NCBI RefSeq assembly: GCF_027595985.1
Contig: NC_073302.1
Span: forward strand, 279,713,116 to 279,777,115
Length of the DNA stretch: 64,000 bases
Direction: 5' to 3'
Origin: Sorex araneus
Lineage: Eukaryota > Chordata > Mammalia > Eulipotyphla > Soricidae
The translations under genes and the position numbers were made by a program. The notes beneath the pieces were generated by a model. That model was given only the letters and a program-made list of their open reading frames with translations, was not told where the DNA came from and made no database searches. Of this stretch, positions 43,023 to 55,404 are shown piece after piece. Positions within the stretch are counted from its first letter, which is position 1. Each line of letters starts with the position of its first letter.

Positions 43023-43167
43023 TAACCATGGAACATATTTTTAAAGGACTAAGCGCATTAATAAAGAAAAGTATAAGTCATTAAATTATTATATATATTT
43101 CTGCAGTAGGTGCTTTATTTATTTATATGAGAATTGAAATCAGAAAAACCTTGTTATTAGAAATTAG

Positions 43168-43384
43168 CACAGCAGTAGGGCATTCGCCTTGCATGCAGCC
43201 GACTTGGGTTCAATTCCTCCACACCTCTAGGAGAGTATGCAAGCTACTGAGACTATGTCGCACGCATGGCAGAGTCTGGCAAGCTACCTGTGGTATATTC
43301 AATATGCCAAAAACAGTATACAATGGAGACATTACTGGTGCCTGCTTGAGCAAATCGATGAGCAACGGGATGATAGTGACAGTG
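43168..43384 (+). mobile_element. tRNA-derived SINE, long-body form, with target duplication
   Basis: Starts inside the head (gcacagcagtagggca), complete body, and ends in cagtgacagtg. Flanked by attagaaatta on both sides (about 43157-43167 and 43393-43403). Confidence 0.9.
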
Positions 43385-43403
43385 ACAGTGATTAGAAATT
43401 AAA

Positions 43404-43764
43404 TATATCATTTATTAAATAATGATCTACTCTCTAGTACATGATAGTACAGTTTAATTGCTAATCATAATGATTAGATATTGATAACTAAGAAAAAGAA
43501 ATAAACTCCTTCATTTTCTTAAAAATTAGAGAAAAGAGGAATAGAAATTTATAAAATGTGCTTTGTATGTTTATGGTGAATTGGACTTTCATAACAAGCT
43601 CTAGTTTTAACATATCAGCATGTTGATTATAAAATAATCTCTTACTAAGGCAATTTATAAAACTCACTAGGTCTCAGAACCACTATTCAATATGCAGAAA
43701 TTGAATTCAATAAGCAGCAATTGAAACTGCACAGCTAACGCATAAAAATTATGTATTTATATAC
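43404..43764. other. Unique AT-rich sequence
   Basis: Nothing recognised. Confidence 0.4.
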
Positions 43765-43991
43765 AATACAGTATATAATTAAATGACCTGAGCATTTGAT
43801 AAAATGAAAGATAAAAATTACTTATTAAGGAAACAAAATTTATACAGGAGGCATATTGTACAAAGATAATTGATATATAATACAGTATATAATTAAATGA
43901 CCTGAGCATTTGATAAAATGAAAGATAAAATAACTTTACTTATTAAGGAAACAACATTTATACAGAAGGCATATTGTACAAAGATAATTGA
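43765..43991. repeat. About 114-bp tandem duplication in unique DNA
   Basis: Copy 1 at 43765-43873 and copy 2 at 43879-43991, both starting aatacagtatataattaaat and ending caaagataattga. They differ by a 4-base indel and two or three substitutions. Not a known repeat family. Confidence 0.95.
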
Positions 43992-44188
43992 ATCAATGAT
44001 TTGTGAAAAGAAATGTTAGAAGAGATAGACCTTACAATAAATTTGAGATAATTCAGAAATATAAAAAAATGCCTGAAAAGATTTTTTAACATTTTAACTG
44101 AGCTTAAAAAGTTTTGCAAAATCTATAATCAAATCTGAATAAAGAAATGTTTACAAATAACTGAAGAACAATGATGTCTGCAGCATTT
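43992..44188. other. Unique AT-rich spacer
   Basis: Nothing recognised. Confidence 0.4.
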
Positions 44189-44356
44189 TTTTTTCCTTTT
44201 GGTCACACCTGGCTATGCACAGGGGTTACTCCTGGCTTTGCACTCAGGAATTACTCCTGGCAGTTCTCGGGGGAACATATGGGATGCTGGGAATTGTACC
44301 TGGGTTGGCCACATGCAAGGAAAATGCCCTACCTGCTTTGCTATCACTCCAGCCCA
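44189..44356 (-). mobile_element. tRNA-derived SINE, short form
   Basis: Complete reversed copy from ttggtcacacctgg to tatcactccagccc. Confidence 0.92.
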
Positions 44357-45210
44357 AAAAATATAGTGATTTTAATATTTGGAACACTATAGTCATTTTT
44401 ACATGGACATGTGTACAAGGATGTCTAAAGGGAGCTACTAAAAGAATAGCACTGACATGGATATAAAACCAGACACAAACAATTTGGGGGAGTAAAGGGA
44501 TATTGGTAGGTAGTGTGATGGGAATGCTGATTGTTCTTTCTGTAGAGTGTGTCAGAACCACAGGTTCTAGCATATTTGGAGTTGAGAGATCATTGACTTA
44601 AGACAGTGGTTCTAAATTAAGGCAGTATTTCAATACAGATTTAATCAAACCCGAAATTATACTGATTTGCATAAAATAGAAGGAAAAGCAAATATGAGCT
44701 ATTAACCCATGTACAAGTGTTATATTATAAAAAATAGGGCAGGGGGAAATTTAAATAGTGAGGTTGGGAGGTGCCATTGCATTCACAGTTCACCATAGCT
44801 TTAAAATGATTTTATTTGTTTTATTTAATTATATTGAAGTCAATTTCTATTGGTATTAACAAAATGTAATTCTGAGGAAGAATACTATGTTGAAGAAGAT
44901 ATATGTTATGACTTTGTAGCATTAGTCTGACTACTTCATACTTAATATATCTAGGGAAGGGAACAGATAACAGAATTTGGTCAATATAAAAAAGGTTTTC
45001 AGTGTTTTATAACTATTATAGAGAAGCATACTTATAAACAAAGAAGCAAAGAAAATAAGAAAAAAAATCATGCTGAAAGAGAAACGGCCACTTAAGATAT
45101 AGGGACATTGGGTAGAAGATGTCAATGTGTGAAAATCTTCAGAACCCTGAACAAATATTTTGAAAAATATAATAACAGATTATCTGTATGCATTAGTCTA
45201 TATTATACTG
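44357..45210. other. Mostly unique sequence
   Basis: No gene. 44440-44600 may contain a degraded LINE-1 3' piece. Confidence 0.35.
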
Positions 45211-45362
45211 TATCACTGTATCTCTGTCATCCCATTGCTCATCGATTTGCTCGAGTGGGCACTAATAAAGTCTCCATTGTGAGACTTGTTGCTACTGTTT
45301 TTGGCATATCAAATACGCCACGGTTAGCTTGCCAGGCTCTGCCGTGGGGCGAGATACTCTAC
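45211..45362 (-). mobile_element. tRNA-derived SINE, long-body form, truncated
   Basis: The body from cactgtatctctgtcatccc to ctctgccgtgggg. The head is missing. Confidence 0.88.
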
Positions 45363-45484
45363 ATTCCAGACAGAAAAAAATTGAATTTTACAGATGAAAA
45401 AGATTTGATGCAAAGTGAGATCCTTGAAAGTGGATTCTGTGACTTAAAGAATCAAGATCAGGGTCATTTTTAAGTTAAAACCAG

Positions 45485-45650
45485 AACACTATAGGGTGGG
45501 AGGGATACTGGGTTCATTGGTGGTGGAGACTGAACACTGGTGGAGGGATGGTTTCTCAAACATTGTATGAAGGAAAAACAAGCACGCAAATGTGTAAATC
45601 TGTAACTGTACCCTCACAGTGATTCACTAATTAAAAAATAATAAACTATA
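45485..45650 (+). mobile_element. LINE-1 3' UTR fragment with A-rich tail
   Basis: gtgggagggatactggg, tggtggtggaga, ggtggagggatggtt, then cacagtgattcactaatt and an A-rich end. It parallels 36650-36797. Confidence 0.75.
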
Positions 45651-46437
45651 TAAAAGCAAAAGAACACTATAGTTGTATCCCTGGTTCTGTTCCTCACAAT
45701 TGCAGTGGTGAGCTGCTTTAGGATTGTGGAAAGGGAATTCAGCTGCTTCTCCAGAGGCCTGTCTCAAGCTCACTGACCATTAAAACAGCAATCGCTATAA
45801 GCCCTGCTATTGCCTAATATGGTTTGGCATGTGTTACTTCAGCATCCAAATGTGTCTGCATATGTCTTTAGGACCTATTTCACATTAATTCTAGATGAAT
45901 GGGCATTTAGATTAGTTTATTACATTCTACAACTCAAGAGTCATATACATGAGGATATTGAGTGACTTTCTCCAAACTCAGACATGTGAGGTAAAAATGT
46001 TAGGAGGTGATTTTGATCGATGGAATAAACATGCCAATGAGAATTTCGGTCTGATGAGTCACACTGATGCTTCAGGCTCTTCAAGGGCCTCAAGCAATTC
46101 CAATTGTAAATATTATGGTAAGGCTAAGCCTAAAAGATTTCCACGTACTAAAAAGCTGAGACAGCTTCGGAGGTGCATGTTCTCTTGTTCCTAGAAGTAT
46201 TAAGTGTTGGAATTTTTTAGGTGTTGTCTGGCGTATGTCTAATGACTCCCAAGCACATCAACTCAAGCAAGAGAAATAAACTTTTATTCACTTTTTGATA
46301 ATACTAATAATAACAAACTGTTTGAAAAGGAGAAAATATGGCTGGAAAAAGTAAACATTTAAAATACCTCAAAATCTACATATAGTCACTAATTACTGAC
46401 ATGCATTTTCCTTATGATAAAGTTAAATTAATTTAAA
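45651..46437. other. Unassigned sequence
   Basis: The 81-codon frame at 45949-46194 looks less repetitive than most here, but I recognise no protein in it and it has no visible splice or promoter context. It may be an old pseudogene remnant or chance. Confidence 0.3.
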
Positions 46438-46545
46438 GACTAGGGGGAGAGTATGGAGGTAAGTCACAGCTGACCTGAGGTTGATCTCTGGCAGCATATG
46501 TTGTCTCCTGTGTATAACCAGGAGTGATTCCTCATGTTGGGGGAG
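46438..46545 (+). mobile_element. tRNA-derived SINE (diverged)
   Basis: gggggagagtatggagg head, cctgaggttgatctctgg B-box region, and accaggagtgattcctc body. Unassigned sequence follows to 46721. Confidence 0.5.
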
Positions 46546-46721
46546 AAGCCCCTTTTGGTCAGCTTTGAGGTCTACACTAACCCTGGGCTCAGGGGGCAGA
46601 TGGTTGGGAGAGTAACACCTCCTGGTCTGCTTCGTAGGGGAGCCTTTTGCAATGCATATAGCAGTTCAGTGTTACCTAGGAACAGGATGTTAATGGCAAA
46701 AAAACATGAAATCTCTGTATT

Positions 46722-46945
46722 ACTTTCACTGTCATCCCATTGCTCATCAATTGCTCGAGTAGGCACCAGTAACGACTCCATTCATCCCTGTCATGTGCTA
46801 GTGTAGCCCAATGACGTCTTCTCACTCCAGGAACATGAAGAGCATGTTGTTGTTACAGTTTTTGGCATGTGGAATACAACACGAGTAGTTTGCCAGGCTC
46901 TGCCATATGGGCAGGATATCCTTGGTAGCTTGCCAGGCTCTCCGA
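46722..46945 (-). mobile_element. Long-body SINE, intermediate-length variant
   Basis: Like the long-body SINE, but it keeps about 65 bp (cattcatccctgtcatgtgc to aacatgaagagc) that most copies lack. Head truncated. Confidence 0.8.
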
Positions 46946-46964
46946 GAGGGGTAGAGGATTTGAG

Positions 46965-47205
46965 CTTATATAGCTGAGCCAGAGGTGGTTTGTGGGTGTG
47001 TCTCCCACATACCTAACTTTTGGCCATTTAATTTATTGGTAAACTTGGATCCAAGTTGTTGGCATCTGGCCAAAGGCACAGCAGCAATTTTGGGGTATCT
47101 GGAAGTCTGAAGGCACCATCAAGCTGCTGATGCACTCGCTTTCCGTAGGTACAGGTTGACCTGCTGGTGGCACCATGCCCCCAATAAATAAAATAAATAA
47201 AACAA
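46965..47205 (+). mobile_element. Possible retroposon ending in an (AAAT)n tail
   Basis: Unassigned sequence ending caataaataaaataaataaa, which looks like a retroposed tail. Family not recognised. Confidence 0.25.
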
Positions 47206-47863
47206 CTAAACTGAGTTGTGGACGAACAAAAATATCTTTTTAAATTTCTGCCTAATTGGATCATTTATTTCAAAAATCCAATTCTTATTCATTTCTTAAT
47301 ATATAAATGATAATACTATTAATGAGATCATAACCTCTTCATCATTTACTATTGATAGGCACTAGAAGGTCACGTTTTTTCATTTATTACTCAAAAGAAA
47401 TATGGGCTATATGAAATTGATATCATTATGCAGGCAAAGTGATTTTCTAAAGTTCTAAAGTCTAAGTCTAAAATTTAGACTCTAGAGTAAATCTACAGTT
47501 GATGATTTCAAAGTCTCTCTTTTTTGATTTCCTCTTAGACTTTTCCTGTGCAGAACATTCACCTATTGATGTTTGTTCAATATTGAAGTGATTACAGCTT
47601 TGAATACTGAAGTAAATGAAAATAGACAGTTCACATCAAAATCAATCCTAGTTACCTAAATGCTCAACCACTATAACATAGTATATATATTGGGCCATAA
47701 AGTAAGCCAGAGATACTTCAAAACTATCCCCTGCAGGGAAAAATATAACCATGAAATAGTAACCATTCTGCCTCAATGTCCTTATATCTGTGTTCTCTAT
47801 TGAATTTTGTAAATGTTTCATTGGATTTTTCTTCCTGTTTTTTTTGGTAGCTTTTATTTTGGG
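47206..47863. other. Unique AT-rich sequence
   Basis: No gene or named repeat. Confidence 0.4.
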
Positions 47864-48122
47864 GGGGGGCTGGAGTGATAGCACAGAGGTAGCACAGAGG
47901 TTGGGTTTTCGCCTTTCATGTGGCTGAACCGAGTTCCATCCCTCTGCCCCTCTCGGAGAGCCCCACAAGATACCGAGAGTATCGAGCCCTCGCAGCAGAG
48001 TCTGGCAAGCTACCAGTGCATATTGGATATTGGATATGCCAAAAACAGTAACAATAAGTCTCTCAATAAGAGAAGTTACTGGTGCCCACTCGAACAAATC
48101 GATGAGCAATGGGATGACAGAG
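47864..48122 (+). mobile_element. tRNA-derived SINE, long-body form
   Basis: A G-run, then the head and full body to gatgagcaatgggatgacag. Two small internal duplications: agcacagaggt twice in the A-box region, and ggatatt twice in the hairpin. Confidence 0.92.
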
Positions 48123-49617
48123 TTTGGGGGGCATATCCAACTGTGCTAGAGAACTTAGGAGAATACCATTGATGCCCAAAGGATCTTGTGGTGCGGGAAT
48201 TCTACCAAGAACCCCACATATTTAAGGCTAGGACTCTTTCCCATTGACCTCACACCATACCTTGATTTGGATTTGATTTTAAATTTTTGAATACAGAGCC
48301 TGATAACAGATAATATGGTTCAACTATTGTTATGAAACACTTATTTTCTGTTAGCAAATTAAAAATATATTTTATCTTTATTATTTAAATTAGTATTAGC
48401 TATTCCATTCCCTTTCTTGATCTCAGCAGGGCAAGACACCTGTGGTGAAGACATCTATGCCTATTTTTATGCAATGTGCTGACCCTTTTTCTGCTGGAGA
48501 TACTGAACTTTCCGTTGTTTTCTAGTAATATATTTTTTTTTAGCTTAGTTATGTCCTGATAAAAGTTCCCTAAGTAGTACACATTTTTATGGGGACATAT
48601 TTAGTATCTTTTGCTTTCTTTTTAAAGACTTTCAAGTTTATATTCTTTCCCTGAGCATACAGAATAGAGATCCCATCTTTGACTGAAGGAGAATTACTCT
48701 TTATCTAACAGCCCAATAGAAAGATTGAAGAAATTCTGAAGGTTCTGCAGTTCTGATTAAACACCTGGACTGAAGAATATAAATCTTATAACAGAATAAA
48801 ACAAAATCTAGAACTGCTTTCCCAATTGTAATGACATTGAGGATCCATTTATTACTGACTGAGATTGCTTTGCCTGTTTGTATCTTTAATCAATGAGTCA
48901 TGCAGAAGAAATAAATGAACCCATGGAAAAATTTAAGTTGCGAAAGGTTCGAAGCTCTTCCTTGTGAACACAGCTGTTGTGTTGAAATACAAAAGATGAT
49001 TCCTTCTCTGCAGTTTTAGTTACCACTTTCCCTGTTTATTAAGCTACACTTTAAATAAGAAAATTCTTTAGGGATTTTTAACACATACTTTATAATAATT
49101 GGAGCATTGTTTATCTTTCCCTTATAAGATTTGGGAAATGTATATAATACATATTTTAATGTCAGTCCCTGATAAGATTTAGGCAGTAGTTTTTTTTTCA
49201 ATTAATTTAAAAAATAAATGTTTGAAGGTTACAAAATTAATTATCAAAATCTAGCTTATATAACACAGAAAAAACAAGTTGTTACATTCTGCATACATTC
49301 ACAAATTCATAGACCATTATGAGGTGTGATCTTAAGGAGTATAATGGGTGTTAAGCACGGGACATTCAAGAGTATGATTTTGCTATTAAATACTAATCCA
49401 GAAAACAATCTATAAAAGGAAATGCGTGGTATTTAGCGACAACTGTGTTTTTCAGGAGAAATGCAATGCTGGTGTTTACTACAGTAATTAGCAAATATTG
49501 ATATTTAAAATGCAAAGATATTATTAAATTAGTTAATCTACTCATATAAGAATCATATAAAAAGGAAAACATTCAGACTCCAGGGAATAAACTCAAAAGC
49601 ACTACAAATATTTTCTA
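48123..49617. other. Mostly unique sequence
   Basis: 48128-48260 may be an old reversed SINE. The rest is AT-rich with no gene. Confidence 0.35.
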
Positions 49618-49725
49618 GGCTAGAGGCCTGGATTCTCTTTCCAGCTCTACATAGTACTACTGGAAATTACCCCTGAACACTAAGCATTGAGGAATGTTAT
49701 TTAAAACAAAACAAACAGCAACAAA
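49618..49725 (+). mobile_element. tRNA-derived SINE, short form (old, partial)
   Basis: attacccctgaacactaagc and an aaacaaaacaaacag tail are the recognisable parts. Confidence 0.45.
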
Positions 49726-51757
49726 TCATTCCTACTGTTAATTGAATTAATATGGAATTGGTCATGCTTATGATGCCAATAACTATTCAAAAGCAAAGTA
49801 ATTTAAATATTTCCATATTAAATGCATAATATATTAGGTAATCATTATTAATTAAATGCATTTCCATACCTTTCTGTATTGATTATGTAATTGCTTAGAA
49901 ACATGCTCTATGACCTTACACATCAATTTTGAACTCAATAAATTAATTAATTGCTCTGAAGTTCAATACAGTATTTTAAAAGTCAATGAATCCAATTGTG
50001 CACACTTATTATAAGTATATAATTAAGTGCATATTTGCTTAATAAATGGTTAATGTAAGGAATTTGATTACTCTTATAGTTACCATTATTTTCTACCTCC
50101 AAAATGATTTATTTAGGATAATTAATCCTAAATGATTAATTATTTCCATATTTAGGATTACAGTTCTTATAGTTTTAGTACTTTATTAATATTACAGTAA
50201 CTAAAATAAAAATAAAAAACTCCTGAACACAAAATTGTGCAGATTATGTGCTTATGAATAATTAATTTGATTTTACTAATGAGATTTCTTCTATAGTTAA
50301 GTGTATTTCCTTTTATTCATAATTCTAGCTTAGGTAGATTGTTTAAAATAGTGTCAATGTTTACAGCTTTGATGTCCAGTTATTGCACTTCACTAAAGTG
50401 CCCGACATCTTCCACCATGTCATTCTATTACCTTTTTCCTCTTCACTGGCCTCGTTCACTCATGCCACCCATCCCCCACCAATTTGAACATTTCAGTTTG
50501 CAGTACAAGGTCACGAGTTTGTCCTGTTCTTTTAGGAAGAGTCTGCAGTTTAGTTCCTTCTGAAATTCCATGAGTTCCTTTACACACTGCAAACCTTTCT
50601 TTAGGAGCCATTAATAACTCTCCAGATTTCCCAAAGAATAACAGGGAAGGCCACTCGGCTGTCACTCTTAGAAATACATGAGTAATTCCGCACATACTAG
50701 AATGGCTGTGAAGCACTGAGAGATGTAGAATTATTTTTTTCTTCAGATAAGTGGGAAAATCTGGATTAAAGCTAAATTTGGGACAAAGTTGGAAAAGGTA
50801 GCCCTTTCACTGAAAAGTATGAAAATATGTGCAGAACTGAGACCCTAACAAATCAAAGTATAACAAGATATTGAATTATTTAATATCCTCAGAGGAAATA
50901 ATACTCTCTACACATAATTAAGAGAGTGATTTGGAAATCTCTGATCTAAATAGAAGATGTGACATTTAAATTCAAATAGATAGACATACCTTATTTGGAA
51001 TGTGTCAGCAAAATTGATTAAAAAAGTGCAATATGTATTAAATGTAACCAGAAAACTTTATTAAAGGACAGAAATGACTGTCTGGATTAATTTAAACCAT
51101 ATCATGTTTCTGAAATTAACATTGAAAATGTCATTTCTAGATAAAATCAATTCATTATTTCCATAGTAATCTGAAGTAGGTGAATTGATTATAGTGTTTT
51201 ATTGTGGGAGGTAATATGCTAAATAGCAATAAATTAACAAAAATAAAAGAACTAAGCTTACTGATATAAAATTAAGTTCAAGAAAAACACAAGATATAAA
51301 ATAAATAATAGAAATAGAATGCAAAACCCTTTAAAATAAATAACCATATTTGAATAAAGGTATTGTAAAAACTGCTTTGTCTAGTCTATGCATTTATATC
51401 AGATAAATTCCTGCTCATTCTTACATATTAAGTAACCTTAATTAATAATGAAGACCATCGTAATAATGAAAACTTTTAAAATATTTTTAGTTCCTTTACT
51501 TTAATTCTTTTGTGTTTTGAATGATGATCTGTAAATCCAAAAAAAGCTAAATACCTGACCAAACTGAATAAGCATATGTGAACCTACATTGAAGCCTAAG
51601 AAATAGAATGTGATAACTAAAGCCTATAATTATTATATTGTATCTTGTTTAAGATGCAATAAATATCACTTATATTCTAATTGGATATAGTTGAGTTCTT
51701 AATCATTTACTTGGAATAATTGTCTTATTGAGTCTATTTAAGAGAGACATTAAATCA
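49726..51757. other. Unique AT-rich sequence, 2 kb
   Basis: No SINE or gene. Contains the 21-bp near-palindrome tttaggataattaatcctaa at 50113-50133. Confidence 0.45.
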
Positions 51758-52078
51758 CCTGTATCACTTGTCGTCCTGTTGCTCATCAATTTGCTTGAGC
51801 AAGAGCCAGTAAGTACTGTCTCCATTTGTCCCTGTCACGTGCTAGTGTAGTCCTGCTCACTCCAGGAATACAAAGAGCGTCAAACTGTTTTAGCAGCCTC
51901 TCCTTACTTTACTTCCCAATGCTGCCTTATTGGAGGCTCTTTCAGGATCAAGGTAGTGAGGCCCATTATTGTTTCTGGTTTGGGAATATCAAATATGCTA
52001 TAGGTTGCTTGCCAAACTCTACCGTATGGACGGGATACCCTTGGTAGCTTGCCGGGCTCTCCGAGAGGGACGAAGGCT
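51758..52078 (-). mobile_element. Long-body SINE, full-length long (parental) variant
   Basis: Starts cacttgtcgtcctgttgctc and ends ggctctccgagaggg. About 130-150 bp (about 51822-51955) sits exactly where the common copies join tctccatt to gtgag. The extra block matches the palindrome arms at 14440-14490. Confidence 0.8.
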
Positions 52079-52297
52079 CTAGGAAAAACTGCATCGCTCT
52101 CTTCTGGGAGTTTTGTTTTATAGTCTCTGGATCTTGGCCATTGATGAGACAATAAAAGTAACTTTAAACAAATAGAAAATTTATCCTGAAGCCAAAAATA
52201 TATTATATTAAGATGTATTAAAAAGAGAAACTTGAAACCAATTTCATATGTGTCTTACTGTAATTGTATTATTCTAAAAGCTTAAAATGTACGAGTC

Positions 52298-52436
52298 AAT
52301 GTGGATAGTACAGGATTAATGCACTGGCCTTCCAAGTGGCTGACTAGGTTGATGCATGATCTGTATGATTCCCAAGCTCTGTGAGGAGAGGAATCTGAAC
52401 AGAGAGACAGTAGTACACTCTGAGCAGAAAAGATGA
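52298..52436 (+). mobile_element. tRNA-derived SINE (old)
   Basis: ggatagtacaggattaatgc head and tatgattcccaagctctg body, strongly diverged. Confidence 0.45.
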
Positions 52437-52802
52437 TATGCACAATGCCCAACCTAGCAAGATTCAAAGCCCATATTGGTACATAAGCATTTGTTAAATG
52501 AAAGAATGTGGAATAAATTAAAGTGGTGATTTAAATAAACAGAATGTTCATTATGACTTTCTGCATAAAATATTCAGAAAGGATATATTCTTTTCTTCCT
52601 GAATGTTACCACTTTTTGTTTTGCTAATGAACGTTGTCAGTAACTAAATCTTTCAAGGACTCTCTCTGTAGATAATATTGAAAGGCTAAACAATGAGTAT
52701 TCAATTATTCGGTCATAGGATTGGATGTTAAAGTTCTCTGAGAAAGTTAAGGCAGATGAGATTTATTTATTTAAATATCTGTTCTTTATTCAGAGGGGAA
52801 GG
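52437..52802. other. Unique AT-rich sequence
   Basis: Nothing recognised. Confidence 0.4.
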
Positions 52803-52957
52803 GAGAAGAGCACACTTGGCAATCCCCAGGCTTACTCCTGGCTCTGCACTCAGGGAGCACTCCTGACATGACCCGTGGAACATTTTTCGGTGTTGGGGAT
52901 AGAACCCCAACACCGACTGGTGTTGTGCCCTACCCACTATACTATCCCTCTGGCTCT
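52803..52957 (-). mobile_element. tRNA-derived SINE, short form (diverged)
   Basis: Reversed pattern: cttactcctggctctgcact and actatccctctggctc. Contains a perfect 11-bp hairpin, cggtgttgggg/ccccaacaccg (52888-52915). Confidence 0.8.
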
Positions 52958-52974
52958 CTAGAGTTGATACTTTA

Positions 52975-53174
52975 TTTTTTCTTATTTTTTATTTATTTAT
53001 TTATTTTTTTGCTTTTTGGGTCACACCCAGCAATGCACAGGGGTTACTCCTGGCTCATGCACTCAGGAATTACCCCTGGCGGTGCTCAGGGGACCATATG
53101 GGATGCTGGGATTCGAACCCGGGTCGGCCGCGTGCAAGGCAAACGCCCTACCCACTGTGCTATCACTCCAGCCC
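52975..53174 (-). mobile_element. tRNA-derived SINE, short form, young, with 17-bp target duplication
   Basis: A near-consensus copy with intact B box (reverse of gggttcgaatcc) and T-rich tail. Perfect duplication ctagagttgatacttta at 52958-52974 and 53175-53191. It landed at the head end of an older SINE. Confidence 0.95.
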
Positions 53175-53191
53175 CTAGAGTTGATACTTTA

Positions 53192-53611
53192 AAGTAATCA
53201 TGCGAGTGTGCCTGAAGAGCATTCTGTATGTTCAATCATGATGCCAAAGCAATTAAGGCTACAGTAAAGAGGCATTGGGTTTTAATTAGAACGATTCCAG
53301 GAACAGATGATGCAAGACTCAGCAGTTTATACACAATAATATTTATATAGGAATGTTGTTTGGTACTCACAGATGTCTTGTTTCTGTCGGAACACTCATG
53401 CTTTAAATGAATGCCTTTTATCGGCATCACAGTTTGTATGAAGCGTCCCAAAACAGGTGTGAAGAAGGAAGATTATAAGAGGACTGAGTTAACTTTCATT
53501 AGAAATCAAATTAGGGACTTGCCTTTCATGGCTATACAAATGCTAATTTCCTTAGAATCATTTGGCTTCCTATTTATCCAACTCTATCCCCCCCACACAC
53601 CACATACAACT

Positions 53612-53650
<39 letters not shown>

Positions 53651-55184
53651 CCTGCCTTTTGAAGATGTTGTATAGGTTACAAATTTATTGTATAAGCCTT
53701 CATAATAAAATAAATTATCTTTGATTAAAACTTTTTCTAGTTCAAAGTGATTTAAATTAGAATCATTGTACTGCAGAATTAAAACAGTTAATTTTCTAAA
53801 CACTTAAGTGGAACTACGACAATCTTGTAAAGAATACATAAAAATATGAATTGCTGTATTCATATATGCTTGCATATGGATACATGTCTCAAACTCTTAA
53901 GGGTTTTTCTCTTTTGTTTTGATCTTATCTTATTTCATCATAATCCAAGATAGCTATTTATTGAGTATACAAAAAGAAACATAGACCCAAGGACTTATTT
54001 GAAAATATTTAGATTTGTTTTTATATAATAACATTAAAGTAGCCTGATAATAATTTATAACATATTTTATTTATATTTAATTAAAACTTCTTAATAAGTT
54101 AGCAAGACGGTATTCTGAACTTTCTACCTGTGCTCACAGATGCACTTATATCTATTACTCTCCTGCCGATATAATGTCATGACATACATTATCTTCAATG
54201 AAAGTAAGCTAATCATTTTTATTTTAGGAAAGATCTAAGACATATTGAGTTTTAGAATGCTCTGAATTTGTATCAAAAATTGCCTTTAATCCTTTGTATT
54301 TAGCTATGAAGTCACAGAATGATCACAACTATTCTACAGAGCATTAAAATTTGACTAAACAATGAGGAACAAAGATCTAAATTGTTTTATTTGATGGTTT
54401 GGGTGGGGGTGAAATTCACCTAATGTCAACAGCATTTGAAAACCAACTGTTCGAAGAAATAGAAAGGTATGAAAAAAAATTGAAGAAAACTTCTGTTGTA
54501 CTTACAGTTCAAACGCATAGGAACAAGAACCAGAAGATACAATCCTGTAAATGACAATCTGATGTAAAACCAGAACCAGAAATAGAAGTTCCAACTTCTG
54601 GAGACAGACAATTTAAGATGTGTGTTTTAAATTTTCAAAGAGATAACTGATGTGCCTTTTCTCTAACTGATTTGTTTGCTTGAAGCTTTCTTAAGGAGGG
54701 CAATCTACTTTATTCTTTAGATCAATTATAATGCCACTTGTTCTGTAAACACTCTCACTTTCAGAAATATTTTACCTGCTATCTAGGCACTTTTTAGAGA
54801 GTCAGTTTTACAACATAAAATTAAACATCGCATGGACATGTTCGTATTTATCCCACTTGAATTTCCTGAGCTTCCTAAATTTTATAGTGGCAATCTTTAA
54901 GTTTCTATGCTATTTGTTCTAGACTCTACTTTATTCTCTCTTTCCTTTTTCTTTGAACACTCGGTTATAGAAGTATCAGATGATCTTATTTTATGTTGTA
55001 ATATCAATCTCAAACTATGCTTACTTTTTAGGCTTTTTTCTTATGCGCAATATTTTACATAGACCTTTTTCTTAATTGAATTACTGCTTTCCCCTCACCA
55101 TCGCGATAAGAGTTCAGTAATTCTCTATAAAAATGATATTTTATAAGCTATCATATTCTTAATTTAAAATTCTATTCCTTTTTA
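53192..55184. other. Unique AT-rich sequence, 2 kb
   Basis: No gene or transposon seen; one CA microsatellite. Confidence 0.45.
53614..53646. repeat. (CA)n microsatellite
   Basis: About 16 CA units. Confidence 0.95.
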
Positions 55185-55350
55185 TTATTTTCTTTCTTTT
55201 TGCTTTTTGGGTCACAGGGGTTACTCCTGGCTCTGCATTCAGAATTACTCCTGGTGGTGCTCAGGGGACTATATGGGATGTTGGGAATCAAACCTGGGTC
55301 AGCCACATGCAAGGCAAACGCCCTACCAGCTGTGCTATTACTGCAGCCCC
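55185..55350 (-). mobile_element. tRNA-derived SINE, short form
   Basis: Reversed copy from gctttttgggtcac to ctattactgcagcccc. The gatgcac segment after the tail is deleted. Confidence 0.9.
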
Positions 55351-55404
55351 TCCATTTTATTATTTTTCTTGATTTATGTCTAATATGTCTGTTTGTTTAA
55401 GGTA

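Noticed and set aside
47648..48109. 153-codon minus-strand frame
   Set aside because: Much of it is antisense to a long-body SINE (47864-48122), and the same peptide pattern appears at other SINE copies.
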